Source of the DNA: a virus
Virus record (IMG/VR): IMGVR_UViG_3300045999_005084
Coordinates: 1-20,978 of that record
Length of the DNA stretch: 20,978 nucleotides
Strand: one strand, 5' to 3'
Shown here one piece after another: positions 1 through 7,645 of this stretch (position 1 is the first letter of the stretch; every line of letters starts with the position of its first letter). The notes under the pieces were generated by a model. The model was not told the origin of the DNA and searched no databases. It worked only from the letters and a program-made list of their open reading frames with translations. A program made the translations under genes and the position numbers.

Positions 1-155
1 AATCCGGCGTTGAGACGACCATGGCGCATTTCGTGCCAGCCGAGATTAAATAGAACCCGTGCGTCATCTTGGGGTTGATCCCGCAAGATAGATTCACTGA
101 TATCTGGATGACCGTTGATGGCGGCGGCGAGAGCGATATCCAATGGATGATTCAC
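1..155 (-). CDS. TPR-like protein, N-terminal part only (runs off the left edge)
   Basis: An open frame begins with GTG at 155-153 and overlaps the TGA stop of the RCC1 gene (154-152) by GTGA, the same coupling used upstream in this operon. It encodes 51 residues before the window ends. The visible part has a helical, TPR-like look: alternating small and aromatic residues, with ARVLFNLGWHEMRHG at about residues 32-46. From memory, phage proteins starting this way carry TPR repeats followed by a glycosyltransferase-like domain (GT9/heptosyltransferase type). That domain would lie outside the window, so I cannot confirm it. The position downstream of two tail fibre genes fits a protein that modifies or assembles the fibre. 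The start is supported by the overlap and by a lack of stops to the edge. The product name is an inference; the coding call is fairly firm. Confidence 0.6.
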   Translation of the reverse strand, partial: MNHPLDIALAAAINGHPDISESILRDQPQDDARVLFNLGWHEMRHGRLNAG

Positions 156-2320
156 TGTAATGCTCCGCTTGCTACTCCGTATATCTGACCTAATTTTGTT
201 TTATTCCAAGTTGTAAGGACGCCGATTTGCACTGGACTGCTTCTGTTGGTTATCGTGCCATCCCCCAGTTCCCCGCTTGAGTTCAAGCCCCAAGCCCACA
301 AGGTTCCGTCCGTTTTAACTGCTATGGTTTGATTAGAGCCACCTTCTATAAGTGCCCAGTTTGTAAGGGCGCCAATTTGAACCGGACTTGATTTAGTTAC
401 GATAGTGCCATCCCCCAGTTCCCCGCTTGAGTTCGAACCCCAGGCCCAAAGCGTCCCGTTTGTTTTGATTGCAAAGGAAGCTGCGGCTCCTACCCCAATT
501 GTCGCCCAATCTGTTCCTGTTCCGATTTGTACCGGACTTGATTTATTTACAGTAGTACCATCCCCGAGTGTCCCGAGTGCATTACTCCCCCACGCCCAAA
601 GCGTTCCGTTTGTTTTTCTTGCAAGAACATGGTTAGCTCCAGAAACAATTTGAGCCCAAGTTGTTAGTGCCCCAATTTGGATTGGGCTACTTTTATTGAC
701 GGTAGTGCCGTCTCCAAGTTGTCCGAGACCGTTCCAACCCCAAGCCCAAATTGTCCCGTCTGTTTTTCTTGCAACGCTATAATTACCGCCCCCACTTACC
801 GACGCCCATGTTGTCAAAGCACCAATCTGCACTGGACTACTTTTGTTGACGGTAGTGCCGTCACCTAATTTCCCGAGTGTGTTACCCCCCCACGCCCATA
901 GTGTCCCGTCTGTTTTGACTGCAAGAGCATGGTTAGACCCCGCTGCAACAGACGACCAATTAGTTAACGCACCTATTTGGACAGGAGATGTTTTGATAGC
1001 AAGGGTTCCATCCCCCAATTGCCCCGCACTATTTGAACCCCATGCCCAAAGAGCGCCTACGGATGAAACACCTACGGAAAAATCAGTACCAATGGAAACA
1101 GCATTCCAGAAATTTCCAGACCCAATCTGGATAGGTGAAGAATTTATACCAAGCCCTGTTCCTGTGCTACCATCAACAGTGTCAGACCCCCACGCCCAAA
1201 GGGCGCCAGACCGTATAGAGAATCCCCTATACGTATTTGCGGCTACCAAACTCCAACTAGTTAACGAACCTACTTGAACAGGGCTAGATTTATTTACAAA
1301 AGTGCCGTCACCAAGTTCGAGAGAGGTATTGACTCCCCATGACCACAGAGTTCCATCCGACCTAGATGCTACTGTATGGCTCACCCCACAATCCACGTAC
1401 GCCCATGTTGTGAGCGCCCCGATTTGCACGGGGCTACTATAACTAGTAGCAACTCCAGTACCTAGTTGCCCGGACCCACCCGCACCCCACCCCCAAAGTG
1501 TACCGTTTGTTTTTAGAGCAATCGAGTGGTTGTCGCCTAGAGTTATTTTAGACCAGTTTGTAAGGGCGCCAATTTGAACTGGGCTACTTTTGTTGACGGT
1601 AGTGCCATCACCTAGTTTACCTAAAGTGTTACTACCCCAACCCCAAAGTGTCCCATCAGTCTTAACGGCCATTGTCCAGTTTTGGCCCGCAGCAACATAC
1701 GCCCAATTTGTCAAAGCCCCAATTTGGATTGGACTGCTTTTTGCGATCGTAGTTCCATCACCCAGTTGCCCTACGCTGTTTACTCCCCAAGTCCACAGAG
1801 TGCCGTTTGTTTTAACCGCCGCAGAAAATGCCCCTGACTTACTAGCGGCAACTTGGGACCAATTTGTAAGAGCGCCAACTTGCACAGGACTGCTACGGCT
1901 GGTGGTATCCCCTAAACCCAACCTACCTGAACCGTTATCACCCCATGCCCACAAAGTGCCATTTGTCTTGATTGCTAGACTGTGGGTGGAACCAGCACTC
2001 ACCGACGCCCAATCCGTCAAAGTCCCGATCTGAATTGGACTGCTTTTTGATACTGTTGTGCCGTCACCTAACCTTCCGTTTGATCCGCTCCCCCATGCCC
2101 AAAGTGTCCCGTCTGTTTTTAGAGCAAGAGTATGTGAGCCTCCTGCCGAAATAGAGGACCAATCAGTTAAACTACCTACTTGAGTGGCGTATCCTAATGA
2201 CGCCGGTATGCCGGAACCTAACTCGCCGTATCCATTATACCCCCAAGCATAAAATGTTGAGCCACTTAAAGGTGCCGCTGCTGTTGTGCCAAGATTAGAG
2301 AATCGACTTAACAAACTCAT
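152..2320 (-). CDS. RCC1-repeat tail protein (two predicted 7-bladed beta-propellers)
   Basis: A 722-residue protein. After about 20 residues of linker it consists of 14 tandem units of 49-52 residues, each built as GTLWAWG, then LGDGT, SSPVQIG, LTNW, AAG and H-x-A-x-KTD. This is the pattern of RCC1/BLIP-II propeller repeats. Seven units make one RCC1 propeller, so 14 units predict two propellers. Unit 8 (residues 373-422) has lost the LGDGT core, and units 7 and 8 lack the usual KTD/KTN end, so the array changes character in the middle. There is no signal peptide or membrane segment. The ATG (2320-2318) overlaps the TGA of the upstream fibre gene as ATGA, so the two are translationally coupled. 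RCC1-type proteins in phage tails are likely host-surface binding modules; that role is inferred from context. The repeat assignment is strong; receptor binding is not shown by the sequence. Confidence 0.88.
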   Translation of the reverse strand: MSLLSRFSNLGTTAAAPLSGSTFYAWGYNGYGELGSGIPASLGYATQVGSLTDWSSISAGGSHTLALKTDGTLWAWGSGSNGRLGDGTTVSKSSPIQIGTLTDWASVSAGSTHSLAIKTNGTLWAWGDNGSGRLGLGDTTSRSSPVQVGALTNWSQVAASKSGAFSAAVKTNGTLWTWGVNSVGQLGDGTTIAKSSPIQIGALTNWAYVAAGQNWTMAVKTDGTLWGWGSNTLGKLGDGTTVNKSSPVQIGALTNWSKITLGDNHSIALKTNGTLWGWGAGGSGQLGTGVATSYSSPVQIGALTTWAYVDCGVSHTVASRSDGTLWSWGVNTSLELGDGTFVNKSSPVQVGSLTSWSLVAANTYRGFSIRSGALWAWGSDTVDGSTGTGLGINSSPIQIGSGNFWNAVSIGTDFSVGVSSVGALWAWGSNSAGQLGDGTLAIKTSPVQIGALTNWSSVAAGSNHALAVKTDGTLWAWGGNTLGKLGDGTTVNKSSPVQIGALTTWASVSGGGNYSVARKTDGTIWAWGWNGLGQLGDGTTVNKSSPIQIGALTTWAQIVSGANHVLARKTNGTLWAWGSNALGTLGDGTTVNKSSPVQIGTGTDWATIGVGAAASFAIKTNGTLWAWGSNSSGELGDGTIVTKSSPVQIGALTNWALIEGGSNQTIAVKTDGTLWAWGLNSSGELGDGTITNRSSPVQIGVLTTWNKTKLGQIYGVASGALQ
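155..2260 (-). repeat. 14-unit tandem repeat array, about 150 bases per unit, inside the RCC1 gene
   Basis: The protein repeats are also visible as DNA repeats with a period near 150 bases. For example, a 23-base stretch at 837-859 recurs identically at 1584-1606, and at 687-709 with one mismatch. Units 5, 10, 11 and 12 share the peptide [11 protein letters not shown]. Such similarity can support unit gain or loss by recombination and also makes the region prone to assembly collapse. Confidence 0.85.
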
Positions 2321-3309
2321 CGCACGATCTTCCCATAGACCGTCGTGCCCCCATCACGAGTCCAAAGGAACACCCAATCCGTCCCTGTAGATTGCAACGT
2401 CACGCCGTTGCTCGCAAACGTCGTCGTCGTCGTGCCGTCGCTCTTAATCCAATTGACAGTGGGCCAAGTGATTGTAGCGGCACCTAAATTTATACCTTCA
2501 ATCAATAACTCGCCTAGCACGCCGGATGCAGGCCAATTCGATATAGTAAGTGACACTGTTCCTGTCGGCGCCCAACGCTGATGACTACCATTAGTATAAT
2601 CAAGTGCGGAAGTTGTTCCGCTATTAAAATATTGGATAGACTGACTTTTTAATGTTTTTGAAGTCAGAGTTTGAGCGTCTGTCGTGCCTACTATTGTGCC
2701 GCTCGGTCCCGCCATCGTCGCAGCAGTTCCTAGGCCAAGGGTGGCGCGAGTAGCCGACGCATCCGTATCATCAATTATACTACGACCAAAGCTCGTCAAA
2801 GTTGCTAGGGCCGCAGTCCCGGAGCCCGTAAAATAAGGAACACGGTCTGCCACTGAAACTAGGCCAGCAATGGCGGCTAGTTCAGCGTCGTATCCTTGCA
2901 CATCTATGCCGATTGCGAGGCCGAGATTACTGCGGGCTGCGGTGGTAGTCGATGCTCCGGTGCCGCCCTGAAGAACAGAAAGGGCAGTAGTCAAACCAGA
3001 AAGAGAAGTGATATCGCTGTTTGCACCAGAAGCCGCCGCACCGAGATTGCTACGTGCGCCCGATGCAGTCGAAGCACCTGTGCCGCCATATCCAACCGCG
3101 ACAACAGAACCTTGCCACGTCCCTGTTGCTACGCTACCGAGGGTAACGATAGAGGTAGCGCCACTATACCCCGACAGAACAAAAGTCTGTATCTGAGTGG
3201 CGGTTGCCTTGCGGCTTACAAGCGTTCCGCTGCCTTGGCTAACCTCGAAAATGTCACCAGAAACGAGGGCTGAGGCGGCGGTCAAATCAGATATTTTGAC
3301 GTTCGCCAC
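2317..3309 (-). CDS. Tail fibre / receptor-binding protein
   Basis: A 330-residue protein starting at GTG (3309-3307), with AGGAG at 3323-3319, 9 bases upstream. The N terminus ([24 protein letters not shown], at residues 2-25) is the short attachment-type start common in phage tail fibres. Residues about 70-200 carry fibre repeats of the form [13 protein letters not shown], then [11 protein letters not shown] and [11 protein letters not shown], typical of Phage_fiber_2-like shafts. The C-terminal 100 residues are beta-rich, with TITWP, NWIKSDG and [10 protein letters not shown] near the end, resembling tip domains seen in many fibres. It is the first gene of a minus-strand operon with the RCC1 protein and the TPR-like protein. 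It probably forms the fibre shaft, with the RCC1 protein as partner or tip. Fibre identity is well supported by repeats and context; the receptor is unknown. Confidence 0.8.
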   Translation of the reverse strand: MANVKISDLTAASALVSGDIFEVSQGSGTLVSRKATATQIQTFVLSGYSGATSIVTLGSVATGTWQGSVVAVGYGGTGASTASGARSNLGAAASGANSDITSLSGLTTALSVLQGGTGASTTTAARSNLGLAIGIDVQGYDAELAAIAGLVSVADRVPYFTGSGTAALATLTSFGRSIIDDTDASATRATLGLGTAATMAGPSGTIVGTTDAQTLTSKTLKSQSIQYFNSGTTSALDYTNGSHQRWAPTGTVSLTISNWPASGVLGELLIEGINLGAATITWPTVNWIKSDGTTTTTFASNGVTLQSTGTDWVFLWTRDGGTTVYGKIVR

Positions 3310-3348
3310 GGCGACAAACTCCTAATGACATTAGAATCTAGCGGCTAT

Positions 3349-3376
3349 CCTATACTTTCAAAGGCTTCATTTGCAA
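3349..3376 (-). promoter_or_regulatory. Candidate sigma70-type promoter for the tail fibre operon
   Basis: On the minus strand, TTGCAA (3376-3371) and TATAGG (3354-3349) are spaced by 16 bases, about 40 bases upstream of the GTG start of the fibre gene and just after the terminator of the upstream gene. A promoter is expected here because the terminator would otherwise cut off the operon. The boxes match the consensus only partly. Confidence 0.35.
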
Positions 3377-3384
3377 CGCTTCAA

Positions 3385-3424
3385 ACAAGAAAAGGGGCGC
3401 CAAGAGGTCCGCACTCTTGGCGCC
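3385..3424 (-). terminator. Rho-independent terminator after the 143-residue virion-type gene
   Basis: A perfect 11-bp stem (3424-3414 with 3406-3396, GGCGCCAAGAG on the minus strand) closes a 7-base loop and is followed on the minus strand by CCTTTTCTTG. It lies 12 bases beyond the stop codon at 3436-3438. There is no T tract on the plus-strand side, so it acts leftward. Confidence 0.82.
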
Positions 3425-3435
3425 ACTTATCAAAA

Positions 3436-3867
3436 TCAGGTGACGGTAAAGGTGAAGATGCCAGCGGCGTTCCACACAACCTTGAAGTCAGTCCCATCGC
3501 CTGCGGACTGTGAGCCGTCGAAGTCAATAAAGGCAAGCGGTGGGTCATTGGCGTCAGTATCGTCATAGATGATACCATAGGAGGCGGTGATGGCACCCCC
3601 GGAGGCGGTCCAAACCACATCGTCGGCGTCAAACTTGGCGTCGTTTGTGGTCTCGGTCGTCACCGCCACGTTGGTAAGTGTCTGCCCACCAGTCGTATAT
3701 CCGGTGCTGGTAGAGGCTTCCGTACCGGATACGCTCGCAAGCGTGGTCGCCGTGGCATCAAAGGTGGCTGCGCTGTAGAGCTTCAACTTGTAGGTATCGC
3801 CTACCGCGTTTTCGCCGGAAGCAAAACGCTTTGCGGTGTGATTGAAAACTGAAATAGTTACGGCCAT
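3436..3867 (-). CDS. Small beta-rich phage protein, probably a virion component
   Basis: The preferred start is the ATG at 3867-3865 (MAVTISVFNHTAKRF), because AGGAG lies 9 bases upstream; the frame is open 14 codons further upstream but without support. The product is 143 residues, threonine- and alanine-rich, and predicted all-beta. It has FASGENAVGDTYKLKLYSA, then VAVTTETTNDAKFDADDVVW and GGAITASYGIIYDDTD, ending in VVWNAAGIFTFTVT. This matches a class of small phage proteins found near tail fibre or capsid genes and usually left unnamed, sometimes called structural. It stands alone between a divergent promoter region and a strong terminator, so it is its own transcription unit, as expected for a product needed in many copies. 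Role inferred from context only. Confidence 0.72.
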   Translation of the reverse strand: MAVTISVFNHTAKRFASGENAVGDTYKLKLYSAATFDATATTLASVSGTEASTSTGYTTGGQTLTNVAVTTETTNDAKFDADDVVWTASGGAITASYGIIYDDTDANDPPLAFIDFDGSQSAGDGTDFKVVWNAAGIFTFTVT

Positions 3868-4013
3868 TGGATTGAACTCCTGAGCGGAAGCGGGGCATAT
3901 TGTTTTCACCTACCATGTTAAGAGGTCAAAAGACAATATCTTGGCGCTTGCCACGGCGCCTGACCCGTGCTATCGACGCCTTTCCACTCCATTTTGAAAA
4001 GGCCGAGCAAGGT
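3868..4013. promoter_or_regulatory. Divergent intergenic region (candidate back-to-back promoters)
   Basis: About 146 bases separate the leftward virion-type gene from the rightward small gene before the reductase. Both transcription units must start here or nearby. Weak candidates are TTGAAC (3872-3877) with CATATT 18 bases on for the plus strand, and TTAACA with TATGCC 16 bases on for the minus strand. A short GGCGC...GCGCC inverted repeat lies near 3943-3960. No strong operator is visible. Confidence 0.35.
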
Positions 4014-4235
4014 ATGCACGCCGAAACCAAAGTCATCCGGCTTCTCCTGGCCGCAGTCCTCATGGAAGCGGATGGCAACAACGTAAAGAACATGCTTGCC
4101 TATCTTGAACGCCAGCGGCCATCCGGCTCTTGTGGCGACGGCAACTTCGATCGAAACCAAATCGCCTTGGAAAATGAGATGATCGACAAGGCAATCCTGT
4201 GCGTAAAGTATCCGACCATGCTGACTGTTGACTGA
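4014..4235 (+). CDS. Small hypothetical protein upstream of the reductase gene
   Basis: From the ATG at 4014 the frame encodes 73 residues, mostly helical: an amphipathic segment ETKVIRLLLAAVLMEADG, then VKNMLAYLERQ, then a helix rich in charged residues and KAILCVKYP. Codon choice from 4014 (C- or G-ending Ala, Gly, Ile and Asn codons) resembles the reductase gene. The upstream extension (TTG at 3900 or ATG at 3915) uses TTA, AGA and ATA codons and looks non-coding, so I prefer 4014; the only Shine-Dalgarno-like stretch is GAAAAGG 11 bases before it. It ends 12 bases before the reductase ATG, so they are likely co-transcribed. I do not recognise the family. An opposing minus-strand frame also covers this stretch but continues as an obvious antisense shadow of the reductase. 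Confidence 0.55.
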   Translation: MHAETKVIRLLLAAVLMEADGNNVKNMLAYLERQRPSGSCGDGNFDRNQIALENEMIDKAILCVKYPTMLTVD

Positions 4236-4247
4236 AGCGAGGACGCC

Positions 4248-5207
4248 ATGACCAATCTCTCCACCCCCTCCCTCGGCTACAAGCCGTTCCGCTATCCTTG
4301 GGCATATGACGCTTGGCTTCAGCAGCAGCGCATCCATTGGCTTCCCGAAGAAGTCCCCCTCGCGGATGACGTGAAGGATTGGCAGAAGAACCTGACGCCA
4401 AGCGAGAAGAACCTTCTGACGCAGATTTTCCGCTTCTTCACGCAGGCTGATGCGTCCGTGGCGGATAATTACGTCCACAACTATCTGCCGATCTTCAAGC
4501 CAACCGAAGTCGTGATGATGCTGACTTCGTTTGCGGATAGCGAATCCGTCCATATTGCCAGCTATTCGCATCTACTCGATACGGTTGGGATGCCTGAGTC
4601 TGAGTATATTACTTTCATGCAGATCAAGGAGATGCGTGACAAGTATGACTACTTCAGCAAATTCTCAGTCGATAATCCGCGTGAAGTCGCCAAGACTCTT
4701 GCCGCGTTTGGCGCCTTTACTGAAGGGCTTCAGCTTTTCGCCTCTTTCGCCATGCTGCTCAACTTCCCTCGCTTTGGCAAGATGAAGGGTATGGGACAGA
4801 TTATTGCGTGGAGCGTGCGCGACGAGACACTTCATTGCGAAAATATCATCCGGCTTTTCCATACCTACTGCGAGGAAAACCCTGGACTGTCCGACGCATC
4901 CTTGCAGGCAGAAATCTACGAAATCTGCAAGATGATCGTGGAACACGAGGATGCGTTTATTGACTTGGCGTTCGCCCTTGGCCCTGTGAAGGGTATGACG
5001 GCGGAGGAAATCAAGCAGTATATCCGCTTCATCGCGGACAGGCGACTTCTCCAGTTGCACCTTCGTCCCTTGTATGGCGTAAAGGTCAATCCGATTCCTT
5101 GGCTTGACGACATGCTCAATGCGCCGGAGCATACCAACTTCTTCGAGAATCGTTCTACCGAGTATAGCAAGGCCGCTACCAAGGGTGATTGGGGTGATGC
5201 GTTTTGA
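4248..5207 (+). CDS. nrdB: Class I ribonucleotide reductase, beta (small) subunit
   Basis: A 319-residue ferritin-like protein that holds the di-metal site and tyrosyl radical needed by the alpha subunit to turn ribonucleotides into deoxyribonucleotides. The ligand pattern is complete: D68 (QADAS), E99-x2-H102 with the candidate radical Y106 (ESVHIASY), E159 (FTEGLQLF), and E193-x2-H196 (RDETLH). The C-terminal tail ends GDWGDAF, the acidic/aromatic end that docks into the alpha subunit. The start is ATG with GAGG 6 bases upstream. The gene overlaps the next (resolvase) by TTGA. No alpha subunit is present in the window, so the protein must pair with one encoded elsewhere in the phage or with the host enzyme. 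Phages commonly carry reductases to raise dNTP supply during replication. Family call is firm. Confidence 0.95.
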   Translation: MTNLSTPSLGYKPFRYPWAYDAWLQQQRIHWLPEEVPLADDVKDWQKNLTPSEKNLLTQIFRFFTQADASVADNYVHNYLPIFKPTEVVMMLTSFADSESVHIASYSHLLDTVGMPESEYITFMQIKEMRDKYDYFSKFSVDNPREVAKTLAAFGAFTEGLQLFASFAMLLNFPRFGKMKGMGQIIAWSVRDETLHCENIIRLFHTYCEENPGLSDASLQAEIYEICKMIVEHEDAFIDLAFALGPVKGMTAEEIKQYIRFIADRRLLQLHLRPLYGVKVNPIPWLDDMLNAPEHTNFFENRSTEYSKAATKGDWGDAF

Positions 5208-5668
5208 ACATCGTCGGTATCGACCCTGGCCTTAGCGGCGCTATCGCCACAATCACTCCGGGCGGTCTCATCGTAGAGGACATGCCAACCGTAGAGATCG
5301 TGGTAAACGGCAAGAAGCGCAGGAGTGTCCCTCCTGCGTTACTTGTCGAAATCCTCAAGAACAGCAACCCGGATAAGGTCATTCTCGAACAGGTCGGCGT
5401 ACGACCGGGCGAAGGCGCTGTAGGCGCTTTCTCTTTTGGGCGCGGCTTCGGACAGATTGAGGGTATCTTGGCGGCACTTAACTTCCCCACTATTCTTGTG
5501 CATCCCGCGACATGGAAGCGTAAGATGAGTATCCCAGCCGACAAAGGCGGCGCACGCATGAAGGCTATGGCGTTGTTCCCCAAGAACGCTGAGTTGTTCA
5601 AGCGTGTCAAGGATGATGGGCGGGCAGAGAGTGCGTTGTTGGCGTATTACGGACTGAGCCATGCCTGA
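5204..5668 (+). CDS. RuvC-like Holliday junction resolvase
   Basis: A 154-residue protein with the RNase H-type fold of RuvC-like endonucleases. The acidic active site is visible: D7 in GIDPGLSGA, E62 in VILEQV, and D137/D138 with E142 in KDDGRAESALLAYYG, which aligns with the last catalytic acidic pair. A glycine/phenylalanine-rich helix (FSFGRGFGQIEGIL) and the HPATWKRKM segment are typical of phage members. The start is TTG at 5204, overlapping the reductase stop as TTGA, with GGGGTGAT just upstream; no other start keeps the first aspartate. The protein would cut four-way or branched DNA formed during replication and recombination, clearing it before packaging. It overlaps the helicase gene by 8 bases. 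Confidence 0.9.
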   Translation: MNIVGIDPGLSGAIATITPGGLIVEDMPTVEIVVNGKKRRSVPPALLVEILKNSNPDKVILEQVGVRPGEGAVGAFSFGRGFGQIEGILAALNFPTILVHPATWKRKMSIPADKGGARMKAMALFPKNAELFKRVKDDGRAESALLAYYGLSHA

Positions 5669-7070
5669 TTGGCAAAACGGCCTTCTCCCCTACCAGATTG
5701 AAGGCGTCACATTCCTTATCAACAAAAAGACCGACAACGCCAACGCCGGTCTTTTTGACGATATGGGGCTTGGCAAGACGGCGCAGGCGATCAGGGCGGC
5801 GGACGCACTCAACCTGCGCCGCATCCTAGTCGTCTGTCCTGCCGTGGCACGCATCAACTGGCAGCGCGAAGTCCTTAACTGGCAAACCATCAAACGCACC
5901 ACCTACGTTGTCACCAATACCAAGGCGGATATTCCACCTGAAGCCGAAGTCGTTATCCTGAGTTACGACATGCTCGCCAATGCCCAAGTCAGGAACAAAC
6001 TCCTAGACTTGGAATTTGACGTTCTTATCGCTGACGAAGCCCAAGCAGCCAAGAACCGAACCGCACTTCGCACCAAGGCGCTTTATGGCGACCGCCTCAA
6101 CGGCGCAGGCGGTGCCATCTCTACGGCCAAGCGCACTTGGATTCTGACAGGCACACCGCTTCCGAATAACGCTTCCGAAATCTATACACACTTGCGCGCA
6201 CTCGCCTACGAACGCCTCCAAACCCCTGACGGGCGCATGACCTACGCTCAATACATCAGGCACTTTTGCGTGTTGGATATTCTGCATTTTGGTGGGCGCA
6301 CGGTTGAGCGCATCAAAGGCAACAAAAACACGACCGAATTGAAGAAGCGACTTGCGGGTTTCTTCATCCGTCGCAAAAAAGAGGATGTGCTGACGCAGTT
6401 GCCCGCATTGCAATGGGGCACGATTGTTCTTGAGCCACCCAAGTCCGCACTCAAGGAAGTGACGGCATTGGAAAAGAGCGAAGCCATCTCAGAAGTCAAA
6501 GCAGTTTTGGCGGCGGCGGCAGCGAACCACCACAACCGCGACAACACCCTAGCCGATGACATTCTTAAGGACGCGAACAAACAGGCCCTTGCCTCGCTGC
6601 GCCGCGCTGTTGGCCTTGCAAAAGTCGTGCCAACTTGCGAGTTCATTGAAGCTGAATTAGAAAATGCGAATACAAAGATTATCCTATTCTGCTACCACCG
6701 TGAAGTCATTGCGCAAATGGCGGAGAAGTTGAAAGGCCACAAACCCGTCGTCATTACCGGCGATACGGCACGCAACGCACGGCAGAAGGCGATTGACGAC
6801 TTCCAAGGCGACCCACATACCCGCATCTTTATTGGGCAGATTACCGCCACCAACTCTGCGATTACATTGACGGCGAGCGACAATGTTCTGATTATGGAAC
6901 CTTCGTGGACTCCTGCTGAAAACGTCCAGGCTGCGGCGCGGGCGCACCGCATCGGCCAAAAAAGTTCTAGCGTCCTCGCCCGCTACGTGGTATTGGCGGG
7001 ATCAGTTGATGAGGATTTGACGCGCGTTCTGATTCGCAAGTCAAAGCAAATCAGCGAAATCATGATCTAG
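5661..7070 (+). CDS. SNF2-family (SF2) DNA helicase/translocase
   Basis: A 469-residue protein with the two RecA-like lobes of SNF2 ATPases. Motif I is DMGLGKT (34-40), motif II DEAQ (125-128), motif III LTGTPLPNN (162-170). In the second lobe, FCYHREV (343-349), motif V near ATNSAITLTASDNVL, and motif VI QAAARAHRIGQ (423-433) with its arginines are present. The length is the compact form found in phages, without added domains, and closest in style to SMARCAL1/DEXD annealing helicases. It overlaps the resolvase gene and is followed after 8 bases by the AT-hook protein gene. A role in remodelling forks or annealing strands together with the resolvase and the ssDNA-binding protein is inferred from family and context. 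Family call is firm. Confidence 0.93.
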   Translation: MPDWQNGLLPYQIEGVTFLINKKTDNANAGLFDDMGLGKTAQAIRAADALNLRRILVVCPAVARINWQREVLNWQTIKRTTYVVTNTKADIPPEAEVVILSYDMLANAQVRNKLLDLEFDVLIADEAQAAKNRTALRTKALYGDRLNGAGGAISTAKRTWILTGTPLPNNASEIYTHLRALAYERLQTPDGRMTYAQYIRHFCVLDILHFGGRTVERIKGNKNTTELKKRLAGFFIRRKKEDVLTQLPALQWGTIVLEPPKSALKEVTALEKSEAISEVKAVLAAAAANHHNRDNTLADDILKDANKQALASLRRAVGLAKVVPTCEFIEAELENANTKIILFCYHREVIAQMAEKLKGHKPVVITGDTARNARQKAIDDFQGDPHTRIFIGQITATNSAITLTASDNVLIMEPSWTPAENVQAAARAHRIGQKSSSVLARYVVLAGSVDEDLTRVLIRKSKQISEIMI

Positions 7071-7078
7071 GAGACAAC

Positions 7079-7645
7079 ATGGACCGCAACGAAGCCATTG
7101 CCCATATCGCAGAAGCAGCGATTGCGGGCATCACAATCATTTCCGAAAACGCGATCAAGCTGCTAGACGGCGGTAGTTTCGCGGAAGCCATTGCGGCGAC
7201 GGCCACGGAAGCAAGCACGATGCAGACTGTGGCCTCTACGGGCGAGAAGCGCCCGCGTGGTAGGCCGCGCAAGGCCGAAGGGCCTGCGCCTGAGATTACG
7301 CCTACCCCTGAGCCTGAGCCTGAGCCTGAGCCAACCACCGAGGTTGTTGCCCATAACGAGGAAACCGCTATCGAGGCGGATGAGATGGACGTTTACCACG
7401 CCGACAAGTTCGATGTGGAGGAGCGCGCTTTCCCGGTCTATCCTGATTCGTGGTTCGCGGAGAACCTTGAGGAAGCCCGCAACCATTGCCGCGCCCTGCT
7501 GTCTGCCCGCATGGCTGAGATCGGCCCTGACGAAACGCGCAAGGAAGTCCTGACCACGACGCAGAAGGGCCGCGTGTCTGACTTCGATGCCGAGGCGTGC
7601 GCCAAGTTCTACCGGGCCATCACGCGGGCTATCGTCAATGTCTAA
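7079..7645 (+). CDS. AT-hook protein with Pro-Glu repeat, function unknown
   Basis: A 188-residue acidic protein starting at ATG with AGGAG close upstream. The N-terminal 50 residues are helical and Ala/Ile-rich. Residues 58-65 (RPRGRPRK) are a classic AT-hook, a short motif that enters the minor groove of AT-rich DNA. It is followed by a rigid PEPEPEPEP stretch (about 77-85) and a C-terminal domain with WFAENLEEARNHCRALLSARM. The gene sits between the SNF2 helicase and DUF2800 genes and overlaps the latter by 8 bases (ATGTCTAA). A DNA-binding accessory role in replication is a reasonable inference. I do not recognise the C-terminal domain. Confidence 0.8.
   Translation: MDRNEAIAHIAEAAIAGITIISENAIKLLDGGSFAEAIAATATEASTMQTVASTGEKRPRGRPRKAEGPAPEITPTPEPEPEPEPTTEVVAHNEETAIEADEMDVYHADKFDVEERAFPVYPDSWFAENLEEARNHCRALLSARMAEIGPDETRKEVLTTTQKGRVSDFDAEACAKFYRAITRAIVNV
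7307..7330 (+). repeat. Four tandem CCTGAG hexamers coding for the Pro-Glu stretch
   Basis: CCTGAG occurs four times in a row inside the AT-hook gene and encodes alternating Pro-Glu. Perfect hexamer copies can slip by six bases without breaking the frame, so linker length may vary between related phages. Confidence 0.85.

Noticed and set aside
405-2154. Several plus-strand open frames within the RCC1 gene
   Set aside because: They repeat with the same period as the RCC1 units and are shadows of the minus-strand repeat coding.
3918-4571. A 217-codon minus-strand open frame over the reductase start
   Set aside because: Its first half is antisense to conserved reductase sequence. The plus strand has a better small gene (4014-4235) leading into the reductase.
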